From positions 124,001 through 188,000 of the forward strand of contig NZ_WUWM01000004.1 in assembly GCF_009846885.1 (NCBI RefSeq): a DNA stretch of 64,000 nucleotides, given 5' to 3'. Below the pieces are notes generated by a model. It was not told the DNA's origin. It did not search any database and saw only the letters and a list, made by a program, of their open reading frames with translations. The first letter of the stretch is position 1. The number at the start of each line of letters is the position of its first letter. A program made the position numbers and the translations under genes. Positions 9,133-17,400 of the stretch are shown here, piece after piece. The DNA comes from Paenibacillus puerhi. GTDB taxonomy: Bacteria > Bacillota > Bacilli > Paenibacillales > NBRC-103111.

Positions 9133-9251
9133 CCGCCTCACCCTTTCGTCCGGCATCTGTGCCCCTCTGCCGCGCCGCGAGAAACGCGCGCCTGCCGCTG
9201 CATCCTGATGCCTTATTTTTCGTATACGGAATAAAAGGAGCGATGCAACCT

Positions 9252-10115
9252 ATGCCAACCGAGGACATATACCCATCTTACCCTATTCCCGAATCGCAAG
9301 AAACGCTGTATGCCCTGCTCAAGGATGTCGAAGCCTGGGAGAAAAGCCAGAAGGACCTGTGGTTTTGGGAAAAAATCGGGCGATTGCCCTTCCAGCTGCT
9401 GGACAAGCTGACCCCTCAGTCCATCCAAAAAAAATTGGGCGAGGCGATGGACGAGGTTGGCAGCTATGTGCAGACAGGCGGACAGTATCTCGTATCCGAG
9501 CAGGGCGTGCTGGCCCGCTTGCATCAGGAAGCAGCCGCCCATAGCGAACACGGCATGCCCGGCGAGCCGCTCACGCTGGAGGAAGCCCGGCGCAGCCTGC
9601 CGATCGTTGTCATGGACGAAGCGGCCCGGCAGCTGGCCCAGAGCCGTATCGCCTTCGCGACTGCGCAAGGAGCGACGACCGGCTTCGGGGGCTTGTTCAC
9701 CCTGGCCATCGACATCCCGGCCATTCTCGGACTGTCGCTGAAGACAATTCAAGAAATCGCCATCACCTACGGATTTGACCCGAAGGAAAAGTCCGAGCGC
9801 GTATTTGTCATCAAATGCCTGCAGTTCGCTTCTGCGGATATCGTTGGCAAAAAAGCGGTGCTCGGGGAGCTGGCCGACTTCGGCAACGAGCAGCGTCAGC
9901 GGGAGACTTTATCCCAGCTTCAGGGCTGGCGTGAAGTGGTGGCCGCTTACCGCGATAACTTCGGCTGGAAGAAGCTGTTCCAGCTCGTGCCGATCGCGGG
10001 CATGCTGTTCGGCGCCGTGCTTAACCGCGGTACCCTCCAGGACGTCGCGGAGGCGGCCACGATGCTGTACCGCAAGCGCCGCATCCTCGAACGCTTGCAG
10101 CGGCTCCGCAGTTAA
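9252..10115 (+). CDS. EcsC family protein
   Basis: A 287-residue protein of the EcsC family, named after the third gene of the Bacillus ecs ABC-transporter locus, although no EcsA or EcsB is present here. The conserved middle GATTGFGGLFTLAIDIPAI looks like a hydrophobic hairpin, and a second hydrophobic patch lies near the end (LVPIAGMLFGAVLNR), so the protein probably associates with the membrane. Its function is unknown. AAAGGAG at 9234-9240 is eleven bases before the ATG at 9252 and only two before the ATG at 9243, so I chose the later one. Convergent with the chemoreceptor gene. Confidence 0.8.
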   Translation: MPTEDIYPSYPIPESQETLYALLKDVEAWEKSQKDLWFWEKIGRLPFQLLDKLTPQSIQKKLGEAMDEVGSYVQTGGQYLVSEQGVLARLHQEAAAHSEHGMPGEPLTLEEARRSLPIVVMDEAARQLAQSRIAFATAQGATTGFGGLFTLAIDIPAILGLSLKTIQEIAITYGFDPKEKSERVFVIKCLQFASADIVGKKAVLGELADFGNEQRQRETLSQLQGWREVVAAYRDNFGWKKLFQLVPIAGMLFGAVLNRGTLQDVAEAATMLYRKRRILERLQRLRS

Positions 10116-10147
10116 AATCACCTGATGACTTTATCTTTCTCATCTTC

Positions 10148-11905
10148 CTACTCCTTACCCCCTGGCGAAGACTCCGGCTCCTCGCTCACCGTGAAACGAC
10201 CGATCAACCGTTCCATGCGCCCGGACATCTCCTCCAGCTTGCCGCTCAAATCAGCCAGCTGGCGCATCGCTTCCAACTGCTTGTCGGCAGCCGAGGCGAT
10301 GCCTTGGCCATGCTCGGCGCTCTGACGGGATAAGCGTTCCATCTCGTCTGCGGAAGACGTGACCTGTTCCGCCCCGGCGGCGATCTCCCCGGTAGTGGAG
10401 GAGAGTCCCTGCACCTGGCTGGCCACGCGCTCCACTTCATGCAGAATACGGCCAAATGCATGCCCGGCGCTTCGGATAATACTTAGCCCCGAGTCCACCT
10501 CGCGGCTTTGCTGATGGACGCCCAGCACGACCTTACCAGTGTCTTCCACCATCGCATCGATCAGCTCGCCGATGCGCAGCGCCGATTCTTCCGATTGTAC
10601 CGCCAGCTTCCGGACCTGGCCGGCTACGACATTGAAGCCCAGCCCGTGTTCCCCCGCTCTCGCCGCCTCGATGGCCGCGTTGAGCGCGAGCAGACTGGTT
10701 TGGGACGCTATGCCTCGCATCATGTCTGCGATCTGGCTAACCTCTTCCGTCCTCTGTCTCAGCCGCTCTACATCTTGCGACGTCTCCCTCGCGGAGCTCT
10801 GCACCGATGCGATCTGTTCGGCAGCCTGATGGATGTAGCCTTCTCCGATCTTCGCTGCACCGGTAGCCTGCTGGGAAGCTTCCGCTACCACGGCAAGCGA
10901 GTCGGCGATACGCAGCACGCCCTCTCCAACCTCGTTGATCGCGCGGGCCGTTTCGCCGGTATACTGCGCTTGAATGCGGGAATCCGCAGCGGAATCCGAC
11001 AGATGGCCTGCAATCCGCTCGCTGGAGGCGCTTGTCGCATCCGCATTTTCGGCAAGCAGCACCGTGGCCTGGCGCATATCCTGCACGCTAATCTGAACCC
11101 CTTGGATCATATCCTTGAGCACGTGGACCAGCCGCTGGAATGTCTCGGCCAGCCGACTCACCTCATCCCGCCCCCTCACCTGCATCGTCACCGTCAAGTC
11201 GCCTGCCTGCACCCTCTCCATCTCGCGGGTCAAGCGCAGGACAGGCGCCACGATCATCCGGGAGACGGCATAGATCGCCGCGAGCGATGCCAGTAGAATG
11301 CCTCCGGCCATCAGCAGAACCTTTCGTTGATTGGCCCCGAGCAGCTCGTAGACCGACGTCGCGTCCAGATCGGCTCCGAGCACGCCGAGCAGCTCGCCCT
11401 CCGGCGTCGTGATAGGGACGTAAGCCGTAACGACGGCCCCGTAAGCTTCATCCTTCGTTAATTCCCCCACCTGGACCTGGCGCTCCCCGAACGCCTTCCG
11501 CAGCGCTTCGTCCACCTCCGGCTCCACCTTCCCAAGCGGGGAAACATCCTCTCCCTGGGCATCCAGCGGCATACCGTCCACGATGTAGACGTACTCGCTG
11601 CTTGTGCCATTCTTCCGCTCGGCCATCGTATATAAATACTTGAGATGATTGGCTTCGCGCATAGCGTTGAACGTCTGGCGAAGCTCCTTGTAGTAAGCGT
11701 TCTCGGCTTGTTCCTCCGCTAGCTTGCGGTACAGTCCCCTATCGATTTGTTTGACCGCATGATCGGCCACGCTGCGTGCCTGCTCGCCCAAGGACCGGGT
11801 GATGAGGTCGACGGAGGACGTATAGATCTGATAGCTGAGCAGCGAGCCGGCCGTCACGATAATTATCGAAAATATCAGCATAATACGGAGATGCAAACTC
11901 TTCAA
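10148..11905 (-). CDS. Methyl-accepting chemotaxis protein
   Basis: A 585-residue chemoreceptor. A first membrane helix (about 6-27) is followed by an extracellular Cache-like sensor (about 30-200) with the strand AYVPITTPEGELLGVLGADLD, a second membrane helix (about 200-222), a HAMP domain (about 222-275) and the long coiled-coil signalling domain. The hairpin tip reads ALNAAIEAARAGEHGLGF then NVVAGQVRKLA. The family tip is normally GRGFAVVADEVRKLA, so a Leu replaces the Arg and a Gln replaces the Glu of EVRKLA. The start is a TTG with AAGGGGCGGG upstream. No other chemotaxis gene lies nearby, so it must work with a remote CheA/CheW array. The ligand is unknown. Confidence 0.88.
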   Translation of the reverse strand: MKSLHLRIMLIFSIIIVTAGSLLSYQIYTSSVDLITRSLGEQARSVADHAVKQIDRGLYRKLAEEQAENAYYKELRQTFNAMREANHLKYLYTMAERKNGTSSEYVYIVDGMPLDAQGEDVSPLGKVEPEVDEALRKAFGERQVQVGELTKDEAYGAVVTAYVPITTPEGELLGVLGADLDATSVYELLGANQRKVLLMAGGILLASLAAIYAVSRMIVAPVLRLTREMERVQAGDLTVTMQVRGRDEVSRLAETFQRLVHVLKDMIQGVQISVQDMRQATVLLAENADATSASSERIAGHLSDSAADSRIQAQYTGETARAINEVGEGVLRIADSLAVVAEASQQATGAAKIGEGYIHQAAEQIASVQSSARETSQDVERLRQRTEEVSQIADMMRGIASQTSLLALNAAIEAARAGEHGLGFNVVAGQVRKLAVQSEESALRIGELIDAMVEDTGKVVLGVHQQSREVDSGLSIIRSAGHAFGRILHEVERVASQVQGLSSTTGEIAAGAEQVTSSADEMERLSRQSAEHGQGIASAADKQLEAMRQLADLSGKLEEMSGRMERLIGRFTVSEEPESSPGGKE

Positions 11906-12141
11906 AGAACGCCCGCCCCTTTTTGTGGTCTATTTTCATAATCCTTTCCGTTATTTTACCGTATTCGGTCCTTCCACACTAGATATTTATACCCAGGACC
12001 TTCCTGTGCCCTGCCCGGCTGCTGACGGATGCGCCTCATCAGGGGCATGCGGAGGACCTAGAATGCTCCCGGCCCTCGCGGGTCTTTCTTCCCCCCATAT
12101 GCCATCGGCGGTCGATTTTCATAGATTCGTGCGGAAAACCA

Positions 12142-12170
12142 TTATATTTGCACACGATATTGTGTATTAT
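12142..12170 (+). promoter_or_regulatory. Candidate SigA promoter of glnS
   Basis: TTATAT (12142-12147) and TATTAT (12165-12170) are separated by 17 bases in an AT-rich patch. The expected start near 12177 would give a 42-base leader before the glnS GTG. No T-box features were seen. Confidence 0.4.
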
Positions 12171-12218
12171 AAGGAGTAATAGATTCAGGCAGCTCTATAG
12201 AGAAAGGTTGGAACTTAC

Positions 12219-13892
12219 GTGGAGACTACGAAACCGGCACCGGCCTCATCCGGCAATTTCATCAAGCAAATCGTCATCGACGACCTGAAGACAGGTAAAG
12301 TGAGCGAAGTCGTCACCCGGTTCCCCCCGGAACCAAACGGCTATCTGCATATCGGCCATGCCAAATCGATCTGTCTGAACTTCGAGCTGGCCGATGAATT
12401 CGGCGGACGCACGCATCTTCGCTTCGACGATACCAACCCGGTTAAAGAGGACACCGAATACGTTCAATCGATTCAGGAGGACGTGAAGTGGCTTGGCTTT
12501 GAGTGGGAGAAGCTTTTCTTCGCCTCCGACTTCTTCGAGGAGATGTACGAGCGGGCTCTCGTTCTGATTAAGAAGGGCAAGGCTTATGTGTGCGATCTGA
12601 CGGCCGAGCAAATCCGCGAGACCCGCGGAACGCTGACCGCTCCCGGCGAAGACAGCCCTTACCGGAATCGCAGCGTGGAGGAGAACCTCGATCTGTTCGA
12701 GCGGATGCGCAAAGGCGAGTTCGCGAACGGCGAAAAGGTGCTTCGCGCCAAGATCGACATGGCTTCTCCGAACGTCAACCTGCGCGACCCGGTTCTGTAC
12801 CGAATCGCGCATGCGACTCATCATAACACCGGCGACAAATGGTGCATCTACCCGATGTACGATTATGCCCATCCCTTAGAGGATGCGATCGAGGGCATTA
12901 CCCATTCCATCTGTACCTTGGAATTCGCAGACCACCGGCCGCTGTACGATTGGGTCATCCGGGAATGCGAGATGGCCTGTGTCCCGCAGCAGTACGAGTT
13001 CGGACGCTTGAACGTGACCAATACGGTGATGAGCAAGCGCAAGCTAAAGCTGCTTGTGGATGAGCAGGTCGTGGACGGCTGGGACGACCCGCGCATGCCG
13101 ACGATTTCCGGCTTGCGCCGTAAGGGCTACACGCCTGAGGCCATTCGCGAGTTCTGCCGCGAGATCGGGGTCGTGAAAAGCAATAACAGCACCGTCGACG
13201 AGAAGCTGCTGGAGCATTTTATCCGTGAAGACTTGAAGCTGAAGGCTCCGCGCACGATGGCGGTCCTGCAGCCCTTGAAGGTTGTGATCACCAACTACCC
13301 CGAAGGACAGGTCGAGCAGTTGGATGCCGAAATTAATCCGGAAAATGAAGCGATGGGCATCCGCCAAATTCCGTTCTCCCGCGAAATTTACATCGAGCAG
13401 GACGACTTTATGGAGGAGCCGGTCAAAGGCTACCACCGCCTGTACCCGGGCAACGAGGTCCGGCTGAAGCACGCTTATTTCATCAAATGCGAGGATGTCG
13501 TGAAGGATGCGGACGGCCGTGTCGTCGAGCTTCACTGCACCTACGATCCGGAGACCAAGAGCGGCAGCGGCTTTACCGGCCGGAAGGTGAAGGGGACCCT
13601 TCACTGGGTCGAAGCCTCGCAAGCAAAGCCTGCGGAGTTCCGGCTATATGAGCCGCTCATTCTCGACGAATCGGCTGGGGAGAGCGACGATTTTCTCAGC
13701 AATCTCAATCCGAACTCGCTGCAGACGCTGCAGGGCTTTGTCGAAGAGAATATGAACGGCGCCGAGGCGCAGGATAAATTCCAATTTTTCCGTCATGGGT
13801 ACTTTAACGTCGATTCGAAGCACTCCGGCGCGGAGAAGCTTGTATTCAACCGTATCGTCTCGCTCAAAAGCTCATTCGATCCGAAAAAATAA
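12219..13892 (+). CDS. glnS: Glutaminyl-tRNA synthetase
   Basis: A class I aminoacyl-tRNA synthetase of 557 residues that charges tRNA-Gln directly. The HIGH signature is [10 protein letters not shown] (residues 41-50) and the KMSKS loop is VMSKRK (about 269-274). The [15 protein letters not shown] block and the C-terminal anticodon-binding beta barrels (ITNYPEGQ to FVEENM) mark GlnRS rather than bacterial GluRS. Most Firmicutes lack GlnRS and make Gln-tRNA through GatCAB, so a complete GlnRS is notable. The start is GTG with AGAAAGG upstream. It stands alone with its own promoter and terminator. Confidence 0.93.
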   Translation: METTKPAPASSGNFIKQIVIDDLKTGKVSEVVTRFPPEPNGYLHIGHAKSICLNFELADEFGGRTHLRFDDTNPVKEDTEYVQSIQEDVKWLGFEWEKLFFASDFFEEMYERALVLIKKGKAYVCDLTAEQIRETRGTLTAPGEDSPYRNRSVEENLDLFERMRKGEFANGEKVLRAKIDMASPNVNLRDPVLYRIAHATHHNTGDKWCIYPMYDYAHPLEDAIEGITHSICTLEFADHRPLYDWVIRECEMACVPQQYEFGRLNVTNTVMSKRKLKLLVDEQVVDGWDDPRMPTISGLRRKGYTPEAIREFCREIGVVKSNNSTVDEKLLEHFIREDLKLKAPRTMAVLQPLKVVITNYPEGQVEQLDAEINPENEAMGIRQIPFSREIYIEQDDFMEEPVKGYHRLYPGNEVRLKHAYFIKCEDVVKDADGRVVELHCTYDPETKSGSGFTGRKVKGTLHWVEASQAKPAEFRLYEPLILDESAGESDDFLSNLNPNSLQTLQGFVEENMNGAEAQDKFQFFRHGYFNVDSKHSGAEKLVFNRIVSLKSSFDPKK

Positions 13893-13896
13893 CCTA

Positions 13897-13940
13897 AGGC
13901 AGGCCCCTTCCGATTGGAGAGGGCCTGCTGTTTCGTTTCG
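13897..13940 (+). terminator. Rho-independent terminator of glnS
   Basis: GCAGGCCC (13899-13906) pairs with GGGCCTGC (13921-13928), followed by TGTTTCGTTT. It begins a few bases after the glnS stop codon. Confidence 0.75.
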
Positions 13941-13962
13941 TTGAAGGGAACGAAAGGTGAAA

Positions 13963-14235
13963 TTACCTGGATCGCCTCAGTCGGCGTACGACACTGACTA
14001 TGGCGAGTATGAGAGTCACGGCCCAGGTGAACATCAGGGAAAGCCCCAGTCCGATGTTGGCATCGGGATAATTATGACGGTAATCGTCATACGCGACATA
14101 GGCTAACGGAGCTGCGAGAATAAGGAACAACAGGAACATGCCCGCCGCACGCTTGCCCCGTCGGTTCGGGAGCGTTCTCCATATTTCAAAGTGGGCGGCA
14201 GCCAGCGCCAGCAGCGTAATCACGACTTTGGTCAT
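13963..14235 (-). CDS. Small three-helix membrane protein, function unknown
   Basis: A 90-residue protein with three hydrophobic segments (about 4-18, 32-49, 62-80) separated by short basic or polar loops, ending RRLRRSR. The first segment is short and may be a signal anchor. No family is recognised. AAGGAGG lies nine bases before the ATG at 14235, a strong site that supports it as a real gene. Convergent with glnS. Confidence 0.65.
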   Translation of the reverse strand: MTKVVITLLALAAAHFEIWRTLPNRRGKRAAGMFLLFLILAAPLAYVAYDDYRHNYPDANIGLGLSLMFTWAVTLILAIVSVVRRLRRSR

Positions 14236-14397
14236 CCTAGGTACACCTCCTTGTATTCATACAATACCCATTAGCAGGCTGGCGCAATCTTTTCCTGCAC
14301 GCCCTATGGGCCAGAATGATGAGCTAGGCCCCGACGCTCCAGGTCCCCTGCTCGAAGGGGCTGAACGGGACAAGGAGGCTCCTAGCGAGAGAGGAAC

Positions 14398-14444
14398 AAA
14401 AAAACGGCGGTCCCCCTGCCGAAGGCTGGAGGGAAACCGCCGTT
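14398..14444 (-). terminator. Rho-independent terminator of the 44-residue gene
   Basis: AACGGCGGT (14403-14411) and ACCGCCGTT (14436-14444) form a nine-pair stem; on the minus strand it is followed by seven T. It lies about 95 bases after the stop of the small gene at 14538. Confidence 0.75.
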
Positions 14445-14537
14445 CAACGCTGTCGGCCCGCAGGTCGAGCCGGACATCCGACACCTTTAATCGTTGCCGT
14501 ACAGCGTATATTTTATATACTATACCGGAAGTCAGGG

Positions 14538-14672
14538 TTAATCCCTTTTCTCGATGCGATTGATGACCAGCGCTGAATTTTGCTCAGACATAAAATCGTG
14601 AAAGTTCTCCTCGGTTTCAAACACATAGGTATCTTCTTCTGTGACAACTGTGTATAACGCTTCCTCGTTCAT
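14538..14672 (-). CDS. 44-residue acidic protein, unrecognised
   Basis: A short reading frame beginning MNEEALYTVVTEEDTY and ending NRIEKRD, with a total of 44 residues, acidic, without Cys or membrane segment. AAAAGGAGGT stands nine bases before the ATG at 14672, an almost perfect ribosome binding site, and a strong terminator follows at 14398-14444. These two signals around such a short frame are the main support. Function unknown; it may be a small regulatory or stress protein. It is divergent from the DinB gene. Confidence 0.6.
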   Translation of the reverse strand: MNEEALYTVVTEEDTYVFETEENFHDFMSEQNSALVINRIEKRD

Positions 14673-14843
14673 CGTTGTCTACCTCCTTTTGATAATCCGT
14701 GCGACATCATCAGGCGAAGAATAGAGAGCTATTCCCAATATTACCATAATATTCAGACGACTGCAAACGCTTTATATTAGGTGTTTAAATGACTATTTGT
14801 TATAATATCGGGGGATTTACCCAACTTTTCTTGAGGAAAGGAC

Positions 14844-15344
14844 ATGAAGCGCATGTTTATACACAGTATCGCTGCGTTTGAAGAGGAATTCAAGCTGGAG
14901 AGCGCCTCCACGCTAAAGGTTTTCCGGGCCCTTACCGATGCTTCTCTCGCGCAGGAGGTCGCACCCGGATACCGGACGCTTGGCGAGCTCGCCTGGCATA
15001 TCGTGACCACTTACCGTGAAATGCTATCGCGTATCGGCCTTCATTTCGAGGCATCGGACGAGCATACGCCTCAACCGACCACCGCGCAAGGGCTGGTTCA
15101 GGGATATGAGCAAGCGGCCCAAGCTGCTGCCGAAGCCATACGCACCCAGTGGACGGACGCCTCGCTGGTCGAAACGTCCGACTTGTATGGCGAGCCTTGG
15201 CCCAATGGCCTGACGCTGCACATCTTGATTAATCACGAGGTGCACCACCGTGCCCAGATGACCATTCTCATGCGCCAAGCCGGCCTGACCGTCCCCGGTG
15301 TATATGGTCCGTCCAAGGAAGAATGGGGCCCGGCGGGGGAATAA
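14844..15344 (+). CDS. DinB family protein
   Basis: A four-helix-bundle protein of 166 residues in the DinB/YfiT superfamily, whose members bind a metal through three histidines and often act as thiol-dependent transferases. The histidine in LAWHIVTTYREML and the pair in NHEVHHRAQMTILMRQ match the three ligands. The conserved end VPGVYGPSKEEW is also typical. The substrate is unknown. GAGGAAAGGAC precedes the ATG closely. Monocistronic, with a strong terminator after it. Confidence 0.85.
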   Translation: MKRMFIHSIAAFEEEFKLESASTLKVFRALTDASLAQEVAPGYRTLGELAWHIVTTYREMLSRIGLHFEASDEHTPQPTTAQGLVQGYEQAAQAAAEAIRTQWTDASLVETSDLYGEPWPNGLTLHILINHEVHHRAQMTILMRQAGLTVPGVYGPSKEEWGPAGE

Positions 15345-15381
15345 AGCGAGGCACCTCCATTAGCATGTGACCATAGACGTC

Positions 15382-15422
15382 AAAAAGCCCTCGACTAGAC
15401 TAAACCAGTTGAGGACTTTTTG
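15382..15422. terminator. Bidirectional terminator after the DinB gene
   Basis: AAAAAGCCCTCGACT pairs with AGTTGAGGACTTTTT with few mismatches. A-runs and T-runs on the two sides let it work in both directions, but it mainly serves the DinB gene. Confidence 0.75.
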
Positions 15423-15523
15423 TTAGTTGTGACCCGGGGCCAGGGTAGTACTCTTTGGGTAGGCTCCAGTCTTGATTCGGAAACCAAGCTCCCTGTACCC
15501 GCTATCATCCCGGCTCCCGCGCA

Positions 15524-15994
15524 TCAGTCTCTTTCCTCCAAATAGCGGGCTTCCGCTATCCGGCGGATCACCTGGTTGCGCTGCGCGAGCAGCCGCTTCA
15601 TATACCTCTCCAGGAATAGCGCGTCGACCAGACGTCCGAGTCCCCCAAGAGGCGACGTATAGTCAAAAGTGTCGGTCACCAGCGTACCGGAGCCTGACAC
15701 TTCGAACTTGTGTTCATGGTAAAAGCGCCGGAAGGCTCCGCTGACCATCTCATCGACGAAACGGTACGGCCGCTCCATCTCCGTGATCCGGGCGGTTAGC
15801 CTCTGCCGGATACCGAAGTGAACCGCTTCCCAGGTTACCGTCTCGCCGCATTCGATCAGCCCGCTTTTCCTTCCGCCTACTGCCCGCTCCCCGGTCTGTG
15901 CCATCGAGTCCATATGCACATCGATACTGCGCGACAGGTCAAAGCAGAGCTCGGGAGGCGCTTCGATATACAGCTGCTGTCTAATAACAGGCAT
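15524..15994 (-). CDS. SRPBCC family protein (START-like fold)
   Basis: A protein of about 156 residues with the helix-grip pattern of SRPBCC/polyketide-cyclase-like proteins: the opening strand QQLYIEAPPELCFDLSRSI, the central RITEMERPYRFVDEMVSG and a C-terminal helix LERYMKRLLAQRN. Such proteins bind lipophilic ligands; the ligand is unknown. The ATG at 15994 has GGGGAG eleven bases upstream. It follows the TVP38 gene by 20 bases, so they should be cotranscribed. Confidence 0.75.
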   Translation of the reverse strand: MPVIRQQLYIEAPPELCFDLSRSIDVHMDSMAQTGERAVGGRKSGLIECGETVTWEAVHFGIRQRLTARITEMERPYRFVDEMVSGAFRRFYHEHKFEVSGSGTLVTDTFDYTSPLGGLGRLVDALFLERYMKRLLAQRNQVIRRIAEARYLEERD

Positions 15995-16014
15995 AGCGAG
16001 TCCGCTCCCCTGAT

Positions 16015-16623
16015 TTATTTCATATATTTGGCTTCCACCTTCTTGCCTAGCAGCCACATCAGGCCGAAGGCCGACAGGATGAACACTATCTTCCACGGGT
16101 GCCGCAAAAGCCCGGCCAGATCGCTGCCTGCCAGGGATACGAGGAAGACCATCACTCCTTTGCCCAGCGCCGTTGCGAGGAAGAAGGTATGGAAGGGCAT
16201 ACGGGACAACGCGGATACCAGCGTGACGACGGCCGAGGGGGTAAACGGGAAGCAGGCCAGCAGAAACACCGATGTGAAGCCATGCTTCTCAAGCCAATGA
16301 ATCAGCCTGCCGGTCCGGGGCAGCTTCCTCTCCAGAAGGCCGCGCAGTCTCCCGCCAAAGAATCGTACGATGGCAAAGACGCAGCTCGCGCCGCTCACAA
16401 CGCCAATCCAGGACAGCAGCGCTCCCTCGAACAGCCCGTAGGCATTCACGTTGGCTATCAGAATCGCAACCAGGGGCAGCATCGGCACGAAGGCCTCCAC
16501 GAACGTAGCCAGCATGCCGGGAAGCGGCCCAAGCGCCTCGTACTGCTTCAGCCAGCCGTTTATATCTTCCCAGGTTAGTGCGGCTATTGCCTTCCTCCAC
16601 TCCATACGCTTGACCTCAACCAC
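16015..16623 (-). CDS. TVP38/TMEM64 family membrane protein (VTT domain)
   Basis: A polytopic membrane protein of 202 residues. The VTT/SNARE-associated domain is recognised by EAFVPMLPLVAILIANV, the re-entrant loop GASCVFAIVRFFGGRL and the FPFTPSAVVTLVSALSRM block, with a last helix near the C-terminus. DedA and TVP38 proteins are thought to move or scramble lipids, including undecaprenyl phosphate carriers. The start is taken as the GTG at 16623 with AGGGAG 12 bases upstream; an ATG six codons later is possible. Operon with the SRPBCC gene. Confidence 0.8.
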   Translation of the reverse strand: MVEVKRMEWRKAIAALTWEDINGWLKQYEALGPLPGMLATFVEAFVPMLPLVAILIANVNAYGLFEGALLSWIGVVSGASCVFAIVRFFGGRLRGLLERKLPRTGRLIHWLEKHGFTSVFLLACFPFTPSAVVTLVSALSRMPFHTFFLATALGKGVMVFLVSLAGSDLAGLLRHPWKIVFILSAFGLMWLLGKKVEAKYMK

Positions 16624-16688
16624 CTTCGGCTTGTACTCCCTTCATCATACGCCTAACAGGGGGCCAAAATCAAAGCATACCCCGGCAC

Positions 16689-17378
16689 TCACCGCTTCCG
16701 CTCCCCCGCCGTCAGCTCCAGCCGATAGCCGAGGCCGCGGATGGTGCGGATGCGGAAGCCATAGGCGTCTTCGCCGAACCGTTCGCGCAAGCGGTTGATA
16801 TGAACGTCGATCGTCCGTTCATTGCCCTCATAGTCGAAGCCCCAGATGCTCTCGATCAGCTCATCGCGCGAATGCGTCCGGCCCGGGTAACCGGCCAGCT
16901 TGAACAGCAGCTCGAACTCCTTCAGCGGAAGGATGAACTCCGTGTCGCCGGCATGCACCTCATAGGTCTTCCGGTTCAACGTCAGCTTGCCTGCCTGAAC
17001 CGTCTGGGAAGACGCAATCCGGTAGCGCTTGAGCAGCGCCTTGACGCGGGCGACCAGCTCCACAGGCTCGAAGGGCTTCACCAGATAGTCATCCGCGCCG
17101 AGCTCGAAGCCCTTCACCTTCTGCGACGTCTCTCCCTTGGCGGTAAGCATCAGGATCGGAAGATCCTCGCGCTCCCGCAGCTCGCGGCAGAGCTGCCAGC
17201 CGTCCATATGCGGCATCATGATGTCCAGAATGACCAAATCCACCTTCACCTTGTCGAGTAAGGCCAGCGCTGTTTTCCCGTCCTGCGCCTCCAGCACATC
17301 ATATCCTTCGCCCCGCATGAAAAACGCGACCAGCTCGCGGATATTGGAATCATCGTCTACGACCAGCACCTTGGTCAT
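16689..17378 (-). CDS. OmpR/PhoB-family response regulator
   Basis: A 229-residue regulator with an intact receiver (acidic VVDDD, phospho-acceptor Asp52 in LVILDIMMPHMDG, Lys101 in DYLVKPFEP) and a winged-helix output domain (GKLTLNRKTYEVHAG to IRTIRGLGYRL). It is the last gene of the operon bmrA-kinase-regulator, 22 bases behind the kinase. It most likely controls this operon in response to drug or envelope stress; that is inferred from position. Confidence 0.9.
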   Translation of the reverse strand: MTKVLVVDDDSNIRELVAFFMRGEGYDVLEAQDGKTALALLDKVKVDLVILDIMMPHMDGWQLCRELREREDLPILMLTAKGETSQKVKGFELGADDYLVKPFEPVELVARVKALLKRYRIASSQTVQAGKLTLNRKTYEVHAGDTEFILPLKEFELLFKLAGYPGRTHSRDELIESIWGFDYEGNERTIDVHINRLRERFGEDAYGFRIRTIRGLGYRLELTAGERKR

Positions 17379-17400
17379 CTGCTCTCCGCCTCCTAAGCTA

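Noticed and set aside
11941-12218. T-box or other riboswitch before glnS
   Set aside because: No specifier loop, T-box sequence or antiterminator pair could be found; only a simple promoter is visible.
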